64,000 bases of DNA from Cupriavidus necator N-1 (GTDB lineage Bacteria; Pseudomonadota; Gammaproteobacteria; Burkholderiales; Burkholderiaceae), in assembly GCF_000219215.1 (NCBI RefSeq), contig NC_015726.1:806001-870000 (forward strand), given 5' to 3'. The translations under genes were made by a program, and so were the position numbers. This document shows positions 8,341-16,618 of the stretch, one piece after another (the first letter of the stretch is position 1; the number at the start of each line of letters is the position of its first letter). The notes beneath the pieces were generated by a model. It made no database searches. It saw only the letters and a list, made by a program, of their open reading frames with translations, and had not been told where the DNA came from.

Positions 8341-9408
8341 ATGGATACGTATGTCGACCTGCAGCGGGCCATCCTGAACAACATACCCGACCAGGCCTGG
8401 CTGAAGGACGCCGGCTCCCGCTACGTGCTGGTCAATGACGCCTTCATGGCCGCATGCGGGCGGTCCGAGGCCGAGATCCTGGGCAGCACGCCGGACAAGG
8501 TATGGTCGGAGGAATGGGGACGGGTCTACCTGGGCACCGACAAGGCCGTGGTGGCCAGCGGCATCCGCCGGCGCTATGAGGAATGCCGTCACGGCCAGGA
8601 CGGCAGCCTGCGCTGGTTCGATACCATCAAGATGCCGATTCGGGGCCAGGACGGCGCGGTCGTCGGCACGGTCGGCATCTCGCGCGACATTACCGACCGC
8701 AAGCGCTCCGAGCAGGAGTTGCTGGATTCGCGCGCGCAGTTGCGTGAGCTGTCCGCCTACCTGCAGTCCGTGCGCGAGGCGGAGCGCACCCGGATCTCGC
8801 GCGAGCTGCACGATGAGCTGGGCCAGTCCCTGACGGCATTGCGCCTGGGCCTCAGTTTTATCGAAGCGCAGCAGGGCCCCGATGCCGACGACGCGTGCCG
8901 CAAGCATTTGCAGATGCTCAAGCAGATCGCGGATTCGACGGTGGATGCGGTGCAGCGCATCGCGGCAGACCTGCGCCCGCCGCTGCTGGATGAGCTGGGG
9001 CTGACTGCTGCGATCGAGTGGCTGGCCGAGTCTTTTTCCGAGCGCGGCGGCATCGCCTGCGAGCTCGCGCTGCAGCCCGTCGGCGAGCTCAGCGCCGAAC
9101 TCAGCACCGCGGTCTTTCGCATCGCGCAGGAAGCGCTGACCAATGCCTGCCGCCATGGCCGCGCCGATCGCGTGCGGGTGGAACTGAGCGAGGCCGGCGG
9201 AACCTTGCGGCTGGTGGTTGCCGACAACGGCCGCGGCATCGATGCGTCCAGGGCCGGGCATCGCCGCAGCCTGGGTTTGCTGGGGATGCGCGAGCGTGCG
9301 CTGATGCTGGGCGGCAAGCTGACGGTAACCAGCGAGAAGGGCGGCGGCACCCGGGTCGAGGCGCAGATCCCCAATGCCGGCGCTGCCGGTAACGGAGGCG
9401 CAAGATGA
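8341..9408 (+). CDS. PAS-domain sensor histidine kinase, NarX/DegS type
   Basis: A 355-residue sensor kinase without transmembrane segments, hence probably cytoplasmic. A PAS domain covers about residues 8-120 (ILNNIPDQAWLKDAG start, then GISRDITDRKRSEQ linker). A HisKA_3 dimerisation region follows with phospho-acceptor His157 in SRELHDELGQS, and an HATPase domain carries NGRGID. ATG 8341 is preferred over ATG 8272 because AAGGAG lies at 8330-8335. The response regulator gene overlaps its end by 4 bp, so the two form a two-component pair. The signal is unknown; a PAS domain may bind a small ligand or cofactor. Confidence 0.93.
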   Translation: MDTYVDLQRAILNNIPDQAWLKDAGSRYVLVNDAFMAACGRSEAEILGSTPDKVWSEEWGRVYLGTDKAVVASGIRRRYEECRHGQDGSLRWFDTIKMPIRGQDGAVVGTVGISRDITDRKRSEQELLDSRAQLRELSAYLQSVREAERTRISRELHDELGQSLTALRLGLSFIEAQQGPDADDACRKHLQMLKQIADSTVDAVQRIAADLRPPLLDELGLTAAIEWLAESFSERGGIACELALQPVGELSAELSTAVFRIAQEALTNACRHGRADRVRVELSEAGGTLRLVVADNGRGIDASRAGHRRSLGLLGMRERALMLGGKLTVTSEKGGGTRVEAQIPNAGAAGNGGAR

Positions 9409-10055
9409 TCCGCCTGATGCTTGCCGACGACCACACCATCATCCGCGACGGGCTCAAGAAGATCTTCTCCACCGTGCCCGACATGCAGGTGGTGGCCGAA
9501 GCCGCCGACGGCTGCGAAGTGTTGGCGCTGCTGCGCGCGCAGGCGCCGGACGTGCTGCTGCTGGACATGTCGATGCCGGGGCGCAGCGGCATCCTGCTGA
9601 TCCAGCAGATACGGGCCAGCCATCCGGCGCTGCCGATCCTGGTGCTGAGCATGTACCGCGAGTCGCAATATGCGGTGCAGGCCATCCGCGCAGGCGCGGC
9701 GGGCTACCTGACCAAGAATGTCGAGTCCGACCAGCTGCTCGGTGCCATCCGCAAGGTAGCGCGCGGCGGTACCGCGGTCTCGCCGGCGATTGCCGACAAG
9801 CTTGTCAGCCAGGCTCGGCAGCCGGATGCCATGTTGCCGCATGCACGCCTGACGGCGCGTGAACTGCAGGTGTTCCAGATGCTGGCCGAGGGGCAGGGCA
9901 TCAACGAGATCGCCGCGGCGCTGTCGCTCAGCGCCAAGACCGTGAGCACCCACAAGGCCAATATCCTCGGCAAGATGGATATCGCTTCGACTGCCGGGCT
10001 GGTGCACTACGCCATCCGCCACGGCCTGCTCGCCGAAGCCGGGGACGCCGCCTAG
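9405..10055 (+). CDS. NarL/LuxR-family response regulator
   Basis: A 216-residue regulator with an N-terminal receiver domain (acidic pocket ADDH at 7-10, phospho-acceptor Asp54 in LLLDMSMPG, conserved Lys near 105). The C-terminal LuxR-type helix-turn-helix spans about 148-210 (LTARELQVFQMLAEG, then AKTVSTHKANILGKM). It overlaps the kinase gene by 4 bp (ATGA), indicating coupled translation. It should bind DNA after phosphorylation by the adjacent kinase. The next genes downstream (amidohydrolase cluster) are possible targets by position only. Confidence 0.95.
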   Translation: MIRLMLADDHTIIRDGLKKIFSTVPDMQVVAEAADGCEVLALLRAQAPDVLLLDMSMPGRSGILLIQQIRASHPALPILVLSMYRESQYAVQAIRAGAAGYLTKNVESDQLLGAIRKVARGGTAVSPAIADKLVSQARQPDAMLPHARLTARELQVFQMLAEGQGINEIAAALSLSAKTVSTHKANILGKMDIASTAGLVHYAIRHGLLAEAGDAA

Positions 10056-10154
10056 CCTGCTGCGGATCTGCTGCGGTGCGTCTAGGAAAATCCTTAGGTC
10101 GAATTCAGCCAATCCTGATGCCGTGATGCCGCCCCGGCACCTACGCTTCAGGTA

Positions 10155-10172
10155 GCGAAGCCCTGACTTCGC
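10155..10172. promoter_or_regulatory. Inverted repeat ahead of the amidohydrolase cluster
   Basis: GCGAAG-CCCTGA-CTTCGC is a perfect 6-bp inverted repeat with a 6-bp spacer, about 30 bp before the start of the amidohydrolase gene. There is no T run after it, so it looks more like an operator or mRNA leader hairpin than a terminator. The LuxR-type regulator encoded immediately upstream is one candidate binder. Confidence 0.35.
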
Positions 10173-10201
10173 CTGCATAACAAGACCTGAGGAGACAAGC
10201 C

Positions 10202-11470
10202 ATGCAGCTGGATCTGCTGATCCGGGACGCCTGCGTTCGCGACGACGCGCCCCTGACCGATATCGCCATCCTCGACGGCCGCATCGCCGCCATCGAGCCC
10301 GGCATCGACGTGCCGGCGCATGAAGTGATCGAGGCCGGCGGCCGCGCGGTCATCCCGGGGCTGGTCGAAGCGCACCTGCACCTGGACAAGGCCCTGCTGC
10401 ACCGCCGCCTGCCGGCGCGCTTCGGCACGCTGGACGAAGCCATCCGCGTCACCGGCATCCTGAAAAGCAAGCAGCAGCGCCAGGATGTGCTGGACCGCTC
10501 GCGCCAGGTGCTGGAGATGGCGGTCAGGAACGGCACGGTGGCGATCCGCGCGCATCCCGATGTCGACCTGATCCAGGGGCTGATCGGAGTGGAGACGCTG
10601 CTTGAGCTGAAATCGGAGTACCACGATCTGCTCGACCTGCAGATCGTGGCCTTCCCGCAAGAGGGCATCCTGAAATCGCAGGGCACCCGCGAGCTGATGA
10701 CAGAGGCCATGGACATGGGCGCCGATGTGGTCGGCGGCTGCCCGTACAACGAGCTGAGCTGGGTCGACACCATGCGCCATATCGACATGGTCTTCGAACT
10801 GGCGCAACGCTATGACGCGCCGGTCGACATGCATGCCGATTTTGCCGACGACACCGGCGACCAGCGCTTTGCCGCAGTGTCATATATCGCGGAGAAGACC
10901 ATCGAAGCCGGCTACCAGGGACGCGTGTCGCTGGGCCATGTCACGAGCCTGGGCGCGCTTGACGCGGCGCAGCTGCAGCCGCTGATCGAGCAAATCCGCG
11001 AGGCCGGCATCAGCATCGTCACGCTGCCCGCCACCGATCTCTATCTCGGCGGCCGCACGGACGTCCAGAACCAGCGCCGCGGGCTGGCGCCGGTGAAGGC
11101 CCTGCACAGCGGCGGGGTCAACGTGGCGTATTCCTCGAACAATATCCGCAATGCCTTCACGCCGTTCGGCAAGGCCGACATGCTGCAGATCGGCAACATG
11201 CTGGCGCACGTGGCCCAGTTCGGCGTGCCCGAGCACCAGCTCGCGGTGCTCGACATGGGCACGCACAACGCCGCGCGCGCGATCGGCCTGCACGACACCT
11301 ATGGCCTCAAGGTAGGGCGCCAGGCGGACCTGGTCGTGCTCGATACCTTCCAGGTGGCCGATGCGCTGATCGACATCCCGCCGCGGCTGTGGGTGGTCAA
11401 GCGCGGCAGGATCACCGTCGTCACGCAGCATCGCTGCGAGATCCATCGGCACCGGTGCTGCCCGCACTGA
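10202..11470 (+). CDS. Amidohydrolase family protein, cytosine deaminase-like
   Basis: A 422-residue metal-dependent hydrolase of the amidohydrolase superfamily. Visible marks are the N-terminal beta-sandwich ending in GGRAVIPGLVEAHLHLDKA (HxH metal ligands), DMHADFADD as the next metal-binding strand, a LGHVTSLG strand, and NNIRNAFTPFGKADML near the active-site end. The layout matches cytosine deaminase and s-triazine amidohydrolases (AtzC-like). These remove an amine from a cyclic amidine; the exact substrate is not predictable. A GAGGAG ribosome site precedes the ATG. The last 15 residues (QHRCEIHRHRCCPH region) are His/Cys-rich and atypical. A DUF1097 membrane protein gene follows after 37 bp. 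Confidence 0.85.
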   Translation: MQLDLLIRDACVRDDAPLTDIAILDGRIAAIEPGIDVPAHEVIEAGGRAVIPGLVEAHLHLDKALLHRRLPARFGTLDEAIRVTGILKSKQQRQDVLDRSRQVLEMAVRNGTVAIRAHPDVDLIQGLIGVETLLELKSEYHDLLDLQIVAFPQEGILKSQGTRELMTEAMDMGADVVGGCPYNELSWVDTMRHIDMVFELAQRYDAPVDMHADFADDTGDQRFAAVSYIAEKTIEAGYQGRVSLGHVTSLGALDAAQLQPLIEQIREAGISIVTLPATDLYLGGRTDVQNQRRGLAPVKALHSGGVNVAYSSNNIRNAFTPFGKADMLQIGNMLAHVAQFGVPEHQLAVLDMGTHNAARAIGLHDTYGLKVGRQADLVVLDTFQVADALIDIPPRLWVVKRGRITVVTQHRCEIHRHRCCPH

Positions 11471-11507
11471 CAGCAATGCCCGTTCCCCGTCCATCAAGGA
11501 GTCGATC

Positions 11508-12044
11508 ATGAGAAAGCTGCCTGCCGAAGTCGTGGCCTCACTGCTTGCCATCACCACCGTTCCCATCGCCGCGCATGCCTCGCACCTGCCGCCATGGGCC
11601 ATCTTCATCAGCTGGGCCGCGACCTTTGCCATGGGCGGTCCCACGCCGGAGAACCTGAAGAAGATCTGGCCGACGCTGCCGGTGGGCTCGCTCTTTGCCT
11701 TTGTCATTGTGCTTTGCTTCCGCCAGGCGGCCGAGCAGTTCTCCGGGCCTGCGCTGATCGTGGCGGAGATGGTGATCCTGTTCACGCTCAACGCTTCGAT
11801 GATGTACCTCGCACGCGTGTTCGTCACGCTGCGCTTCATCCCTGGCATGTTCTTTGGCTTTGCCTCGTATTTTGCAACGCTGTTCGGCGGCTTCGGCCCG
11901 GTGCCGGGCGATCCCGTTGCCGCGCTCGGCGCGGTGATCGCCATGAATGCGCTCGGACCGGCCTATGCCTGGATCAAGCATCACTACGCCGCGCCGGACT
12001 CCGTTGCCGAACGCCCATGGCAGGGCTGGAAGACGGAGGCCTGA
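11508..12044 (+). CDS. DUF1097 family membrane protein
   Basis: A 178-residue integral membrane protein with about five or six hydrophobic segments (roughly 8-24, 28-44, 57-73, 80-97, 100-125, 135-155). The pattern fits DUF1097, a family of inner-membrane proteins of unknown function. AAGGAG lies directly ahead of the ATG. It sits between an amidohydrolase and an exported GGT-like enzyme on the same strand, so uptake or efflux of a substrate or product of those enzymes is a reasonable guess. Family assignment is by overall appearance. Confidence 0.7.
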   Translation: MRKLPAEVVASLLAITTVPIAAHASHLPPWAIFISWAATFAMGGPTPENLKKIWPTLPVGSLFAFVIVLCFRQAAEQFSGPALIVAEMVILFTLNASMMYLARVFVTLRFIPGMFFGFASYFATLFGGFGPVPGDPVAALGAVIAMNALGPAYAWIKHHYAAPDSVAERPWQGWKTEA

Positions 12045-12176
12045 GCCGACGCGTCCTGCCGGGTTTGCGTGCCAGGCGCAGCGTGACCCGGCGTCATCAT
12101 CGAATCATTATCGCGGCTGCCGGCGCGCAGGGAAGGCCAGCGTCGGCCGGCCGCCGCGTATCCGGGGGAAGTGGGT

Positions 12177-13898
12177 ATGGAATTTCTGGGTGAAGTGGAT
12201 CCTTGCGGCACCGGCACGTCGCGCCGGGCATTCCTGGCCGGGTCGGCCGCGCTGGCGGGCAGCACGGTATTGCCTGCAGTCGGGCAGGAACTGGCACAGG
12301 AGCCGGCGCAATCCGGACGTGCGGGGCTGGCGCATTCGTCCGCGGGCATGGTCACGAGCCCGCATGGACTGGCCAGCCAGGCGGGGCTGGAGGTATTGAA
12401 GGCCGGGGGCAACGCCATCGAGGCGGCGATTGCCATCGGCGCGGTGCTGAGCGTGACCTATCCCCACTTTACCGGCCTGGGGGGCGACGCCTTCCTGGTG
12501 GTCAGCGACCGCGGCGGTAATGTGCGCACGTTCTCCGGCATCGGCCAGGCCGCGTCCGAGACCTCGGGCTATGCCGGCACCATTCCGCTGCGGGGCCCGG
12601 CAGCGGCGCTCACTGCCGCCGCTACCGTTGCGATCTGGGACCGAGCCTTTGCCTTCAGCCGGGACCAGTGGGGCGGCACGCAGTCGTGGTCGTCGTTGCT
12701 GGCGCGGGCCACCGAGTACGCCGCAAACGGATTCCCGGTCACGCCGTCGCAGTGCTTCTGGCAGGAGTTCCGCTCGGCGGACCTGTCAGGCTGGGATGGC
12801 TTCGAACAGGTCTTCATGCCAGACGGGCGCATGCCCAGGCCCGGAGAAATGTTCCGCCAGCCTGAGCTGGCCCGCACCCTGGACCGGGTGGCGACACAGG
12901 GCGGGCGCGAATTCTATGAGGGCGACCTCGCAGGTCGCCTTGCCGCCGGGCTGGCCAAGGCCGGCTCGCCGTTGCGCGAACATGACCTGGCGCGATGCCA
13001 GGCGCGCGAAGAAGTGCCGCTGCGTGTCGCCTACCGCGATGGCGAACTGCTCGGCCTGCGGCCGCCCACGCAAGGCGTGACCACGCTGGAGATCATGGGC
13101 ATCCTCGACCGGTTCGATCTGTCCAGTATCCCGGAAGGCAGCGCGGACTATTACCACCTGCTGGTCGAGGCGGTGAAGCTGGCGTTCCTGGACCGCAACC
13201 GCTACGTCGCCGATCCCGATTTTGTCGACGTGCCGCTGGACCGGCTGCTGTCGAAGTCCAATCTCGATGCCCACGCGCGCCGCATCCGCATGGACCGCGC
13301 CATGGCGTGGCCGCATGTGTTCAGGCCCGGCGACACGGTCTACATCGGCGCCGCCGACCGCGCGGGCCGCTGCGTGAGCATGCTGCAGACCGTCTATTTC
13401 GACTGGGGCAGCGGCCTGGTCGTCGGCGACACGGGGGTGCTCTGGCACAACCGCGGCGCATCGTTCAGCCTCGATCCCGCCAGCCCCAACGTGCTGCGCG
13501 GCGGCAAGCGGCCATTCCATACCCTCAATCCCGGCATCTACCTGAAGCAGGGCCGGCCGCACCTGCTGTACGGCACGCAAGGCGCCGATGGCCAGCCGCA
13601 GACACTGGCCGCGGTGCTGACACGGATGATCGACTACGGCATGGATCCGCTGACGGCACTGCGCCGCCCGCGCTTCCTGCTGGGCAAGACCTTCTCGGAC
13701 AGCCGCGACAGCCTCAAGCTGGAACAGGATGCCGGCCTGCCGGTGTTCAGCGAGCTTGCCGCGCGCGGCCATCAGCTGAGCCCGATTCCTGCGCAAAGCC
13801 AGCTGGCCGGCCATCCGGGCGCGATCCGGATCGATGCCGGCGGGCAGCTTAGCGGCGCGCACGACCCGCGCAGCGATGGCCGGGCGCTGGGGGTATAG
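12177..13898 (+). CDS. Gamma-glutamyltransferase-like hydrolase, Tat-exported
   Basis: A 573-residue member of the gamma-glutamyltranspeptidase (Ntn-hydrolase) family. The N-terminus has a twin-arginine signal, TSRRAFLAGSAALAG, so export to the periplasm is expected. The family opening HSSAGMVTSPHGLASQAG and FTGLGGDAF are present. Autocleavage and catalysis need a Thr, seen as Thr387 in GDTVYIGAADRAG; the second Thr usual in TTxx is Val here. GSGLVVGDTGVLWHNRG and GKRPFHTLNPG also match the family. ATG 12177 is preferred to GTG 12171 because GGGGGAA ends just ahead. Natural substrates may be gamma-glutamyl amides or acylated amino acids rather than glutathione. Confidence 0.85.
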   Translation: MEFLGEVDPCGTGTSRRAFLAGSAALAGSTVLPAVGQELAQEPAQSGRAGLAHSSAGMVTSPHGLASQAGLEVLKAGGNAIEAAIAIGAVLSVTYPHFTGLGGDAFLVVSDRGGNVRTFSGIGQAASETSGYAGTIPLRGPAAALTAAATVAIWDRAFAFSRDQWGGTQSWSSLLARATEYAANGFPVTPSQCFWQEFRSADLSGWDGFEQVFMPDGRMPRPGEMFRQPELARTLDRVATQGGREFYEGDLAGRLAAGLAKAGSPLREHDLARCQAREEVPLRVAYRDGELLGLRPPTQGVTTLEIMGILDRFDLSSIPEGSADYYHLLVEAVKLAFLDRNRYVADPDFVDVPLDRLLSKSNLDAHARRIRMDRAMAWPHVFRPGDTVYIGAADRAGRCVSMLQTVYFDWGSGLVVGDTGVLWHNRGASFSLDPASPNVLRGGKRPFHTLNPGIYLKQGRPHLLYGTQGADGQPQTLAAVLTRMIDYGMDPLTALRRPRFLLGKTFSDSRDSLKLEQDAGLPVFSELAARGHQLSPIPAQSQLAGHPGAIRIDAGGQLSGAHDPRSDGRALGV

Positions 13899-13948
13899 CG
13901 CGCGGCGCTTTCCTGGTGACGCTGCGCTGTACCGGTGCGTCATCCAAG

Positions 13949-13978
13949 AAAAAGCCCTCGGCCAGGGAGGACGAGGGC
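13949..13978 (-). terminator. Rho-independent terminator of the 73-residue gene
   Basis: Read leftward, GCCCTCG and CGAGGGC form a 7-bp stem and are followed by TTTTTCTT. It lies downstream of the leftward gene at 14097-14318. There is no T run in the rightward direction. Confidence 0.55.
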
Positions 13979-14096
13979 CACAAGTGGTAGCGGGCGAGTC
14001 GCAGTACGCCCGCATGCCATGATGGTGCCGCTACGCGATCCGGGCATCCCCAATTCTGGGGATGTTGCTTTCCACTGCGCGCTGATAGCACCACCA

Positions 14097-14318
14097 TCAA
14101 TGGAGCAAAGGGGTGTGCAATTCCCTGAAATCGAACGCGTCCGATTTGTCATTGATGCCATGAATCGTCAGCACGGCATCGTGGGTCATCGCCAGCTGCA
14201 GGCCTGCGGCAATCGCGGCATCGCGGGACGGGTAGACCGGTCCCGGGTTATCGGGGTCGTATTCCAGGGCCCACTGCGCGTCTCGCGTGAGGATGATCTC
14301 GATGGACTTGATTGGCAT
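14097..14318 (-). CDS. Small conserved hypothetical protein
   Basis: A 73-residue soluble protein starting MPIKSIEIILTRDAQWALEY. I do not recognise the family. It reads as a beta-alpha-beta unit (EIILTRDAQWALEYD, then RDAAIAAGLQLAMTHD, then AVLTIHGIND), like small stress or DUF2188-type proteins, but I cannot assign it. ATG 14318 has GGAG about 8 bp ahead; the TTG six bases upstream is less likely. A candidate terminator lies downstream at 13949-13978, which supports it as a free-standing gene. Confidence 0.65.
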   Translation of the reverse strand: MPIKSIEIILTRDAQWALEYDPDNPGPVYPSRDAAIAAGLQLAMTHDAVLTIHGINDKSDAFDFRELHTPLLH

Positions 14319-14548
14319 CGCCAACTCCGTTTCTTGTGGACGATGTGCGGTCGCGCGGGCGTGGAGAAAGGGCCTGGCAACGGGGGAGCCGGTGCCAGGC
14401 CAGTCCGCCTGTGGAGCACTGTGATGCTGACGCCGTGCGTGGCCCGGCCTGCAGCAATTCCAGCGTAGGCCAGGGCTGGGGACATGACTGCAAACAACTG
14501 CAAAGGCGGCGTCCTGGGAAACAGATAGCGGGGGATCCGGCGGCCAAA

Positions 14549-14586
14549 GAAAAAACCCGCGAAGCCTTTGGCTATCGCGGGTTTCT
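14549..14586 (-). terminator. Terminator downstream of tmRNA
   Basis: On the minus strand the 10-bp stem AAACCCGCGA/TCGCGGGTTT (14575-14584 with 14553-14562) is followed by a run of T residues. It lies about 32 bp past the tmRNA 3' end and should end that transcript. Confidence 0.75.
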
Positions 14587-14617
14587 AGACCTGCTGGTAC
14601 TGCATCGGACTGAATAC

Positions 14618-14976
14618 TGGTGGAGCCGGCGGGAATCGAACCCGCGTCCGTAAGCCCTCCACAGAGAGTTCTACATACTTAGTTCTGTCATTTGATTTAA
14701 CCGGCGCATCGCGGACGAACACGCTCTACGACGGCGAGTCACTAAATTTTCGTCCCCGGCTTCGTGACCCTTCCGGAGCTTATCTGACGTAAATGACCTC
14801 GCGTGGTCTTGCGACCCTAGCCCGTCAGCGAGCCAGTGCGAGGACGGCCGCAATTAAGCGGCCAGTGCGTAACGTTCGTCGTTAGCAGTTATTGCATTCC
14901 CATTGATTAACGAGGTGACGGGTCCTCGGTATGCCCTCCACTGCTTTGTAACCCACGTCGAAACCAGGTCGGCCCC
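14618..14976 (-). ncRNA. ssrA: Transfer-messenger RNA (tmRNA), one-piece
   Basis: This 359-nt RNA rescues stalled ribosomes. The 5' end GGGGCCGACCTGG pairs with the 3' end CGGCTCC-ACCA to make a tRNA(Ala)-like acceptor stem, including the G3-U70 wobble recognised by alanyl-tRNA synthetase. The T-arm GGTTCGATTCC is at the 3' end and CCA is encoded. The tag reading frame is in the usual position. The order of parts is the ordinary, unpermuted one. Boundaries were set by pairing of the acceptor stem. Confidence 0.95.
14854..14886 (-). other. tmRNA tag-peptide reading frame
   Basis: Within tmRNA, GCT AAC GAC GAA CGT TAC GCA CTG GCC GCT TAA encodes the degradation tag ANDERYALAA and a stop. The terminal ALAA is the signal recognised by ClpXP-type proteases. 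GC-rich inverted sequence follows the stop, as usual in tmRNA. Confidence 0.93.
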
Positions 14977-15059
14977 AGTGAGGAAGATGGATTGTACCCG
15001 GTTGGACGCAAGCTGTCGCGGGGAGTTCCTGGCACGGCCAGGATACCCCTGCGACACAG

Positions 15060-15734
15060 TCAGGCGACCGCGGCGGGCACCAGCAGCGGGATCAGCTCGG
15101 CCGGGTGGCGGATCAGGTGGTCGGCGCCCCAGGTCTCGGGCGGCTCGGCGTCGCCGCAATAGCCATAGGCGGCGGTGACGGTGATCATGCCGGCGGCCTT
15201 GCCGGCCTGGATGTCGCGCAGGTCATCGCCCACGTAGACGCACTGGCGCGGGTCGACGCCGGCGCTTGCCGCGGCATGCAGCAGCGGGGCGGGGTGCGGC
15301 TTTGCGTGGGGCGTGGTGTCGCCGCTGACCACGGCGCTGGCGCGCGGGGCCAGGCCGATCGCGGCGACCAGCGGAACGGTGAAGCGTGCGATCTTGTTGG
15401 TGACGATGCCCCACGGGATGCCCGCTGCCTCGAGCGCGGCCAACACTTGCGGCATGCCGTCGAACAGGCGCGTGTGGACCGCGATGTCGGCCTCGTAGTA
15501 GTCGAGGAAGACGTCGCGCAGGGCCGGGAACTCAGCATCCTCCGGGCGCAGGCCGAAGGCTGCACCCAATAGTCCGCGCGCGCCGTGCGAGGCGACGGGA
15601 CGCAGTTTCTCATAGGCCACCGGCGGATGGCCGCGTTCGATGACCAGCCGGTTGGCGGCAGCCGCAAGGTCCGGCGCGGTGTCTGCCAGCGTGCCGTCCA
15701 GGTCGAAGAAGACCCCTGCGATGCCGGCCGTCAT
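15060..15734 (-). CDS. gph: Phosphoglycolate phosphatase
   Basis: A 224-residue HAD-superfamily phosphatase. The catalytic motif [14 protein letters not shown] is at the N-terminus, the Ser/Thr motif region is VTNKIARF, and the Lys/acidic motifs are KPHPAP and [12 protein letters not shown]. It hydrolyses 2-phosphoglycolate formed in DNA repair or by Rubisco oxygenation. Its start overlaps the stop of ubiG by 4 bp (ATGA), so the two are translationally coupled. The ubiG-gph arrangement is common in beta- and gamma-proteobacteria, which supports the call over other HAD phosphatases. Confidence 0.92.
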   Translation of the reverse strand: MTAGIAGVFFDLDGTLADTAPDLAAAANRLVIERGHPPVAYEKLRPVASHGARGLLGAAFGLRPEDAEFPALRDVFLDYYEADIAVHTRLFDGMPQVLAALEAAGIPWGIVTNKIARFTVPLVAAIGLAPRASAVVSGDTTPHAKPHPAPLLHAAASAGVDPRQCVYVGDDLRDIQAGKAAGMITVTAAYGYCGDAEPPETWGADHLIRHPAELIPLLVPAAVA

Positions 15735-16489
15735 GCTGCCACCCGGCGGAACGCCATCATGTAGTTCACATCGGTGTCGCGGCCCAGCGCATACACCTGC
15801 GACAGCGGGTTATAGGTCATGCCGCGCATTTCCACCAGGTCCAGGCTGGCCCGGCGGGCAAAGCGCGCCAGTTCGGACGGCGTGATGAACTTGTCGTAGT
15901 CGTGCGTGCCGCGCGGCAGCATGTTGAGCACATATTCCGCGCCAACGATGGCCAGCAGGTAGGCCTTCAGGTTGCGGTTGATAGTCGAGAAGAACACATA
16001 GCCGCCGGGCTTGACCAGCCTGGCACAGGCTTGCACGATCGACGCCGGATCGGGCACGTGTTCCAGCATCTCCATGCAAGTCACCACATCCACGCTGGCC
16101 GGTTCACGCTCGGCCAGCGCTTCTGCGGCGATCTCCTCGTAGGTCACGGCAACGCCGGACTCCAGGCTGTGCAGGTCTGCCACCTTCAGTGCCTTGGTCG
16201 AGAGATCGATACCGCGCACCGTGGCGCCCAGGCGCGCCATGCTTTCGGAAAGGATGCCGCCGCCGCAACCCACGTCGACCACGCGCTTGCCGGCCAGGCC
16301 GGCGATGCCGTCGATCCAGCCCAAGCGCAGCGGGTTCAGCTCATGCAGCGGCTTGAACTCGCTTTCCGGGTCCCACCAGCGATGGGCCAGTTCGCTGAAC
16401 TTGTCGATTTCCTTCGGATCGGCATTGCGGCGCGGCTGGTCCTGATTGGCGGCGTCGGCTGCGGAAAGGGTTTGCGATTGCAACGTCAT
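15731..16489 (-). CDS. ubiG: Ubiquinone biosynthesis O-methyltransferase UbiG
   Basis: A 252-residue SAM-dependent methyltransferase that carries out both O-methylation steps in ubiquinone synthesis. [20 protein letters not shown] is the family's N-terminal signature and [16 protein letters not shown] is the SAM-binding motif I. The start [12 protein letters not shown] is preferred; a TTG about 80 bp upstream would add a proline-rich stretch absent from the family. It overlaps gph downstream by 4 bp. An ompA-family gene lies upstream on the same strand, separated by a strong terminator, so ubiG-gph has its own promoter. Confidence 0.94.
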   Translation of the reverse strand: MTLQSQTLSAADAANQDQPRRNADPKEIDKFSELAHRWWDPESEFKPLHELNPLRLGWIDGIAGLAGKRVVDVGCGGGILSESMARLGATVRGIDLSTKALKVADLHSLESGVAVTYEEIAAEALAEREPASVDVVTCMEMLEHVPDPASIVQACARLVKPGGYVFFSTINRNLKAYLLAIVGAEYVLNMLPRGTHDYDKFITPSELARFARRASLDLVEMRGMTYNPLSQVYALGRDTDVNYMMAFRRVAA

Positions 16490-16571
16490 CGTATGCGGGG
16501 CCGGCGGCACTAGCCGCACCGGCGGTGTGAAGGGAAGAGAAGAGGGGGACAGTCCGGGCAACTGTACCAAA

Positions 16572-16600
16572 AAAAAAGCCCAGCTTGCGCTGGGCTTTCT
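16572..16600 (-). terminator. Terminator of the ompA-family gene
   Basis: On the minus strand AAAGCCCAGC and GCTGGGCTTT pair around a GCAA tetraloop and are followed by an uninterrupted run of T residues. It lies about 20 bp after the stop of the OmpA-family gene and shields ubiG. Confidence 0.85.
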
Positions 16601-16618
16601 TCATCGGAAGGGATCCGA

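Noticed and set aside
13966-14100. Possible rightward gene between the GGT-like gene and the small leftward gene
   Set aside because: Rightward frames here have no ribosome site and no protein-like composition; the stretch fits a terminator and spacer.
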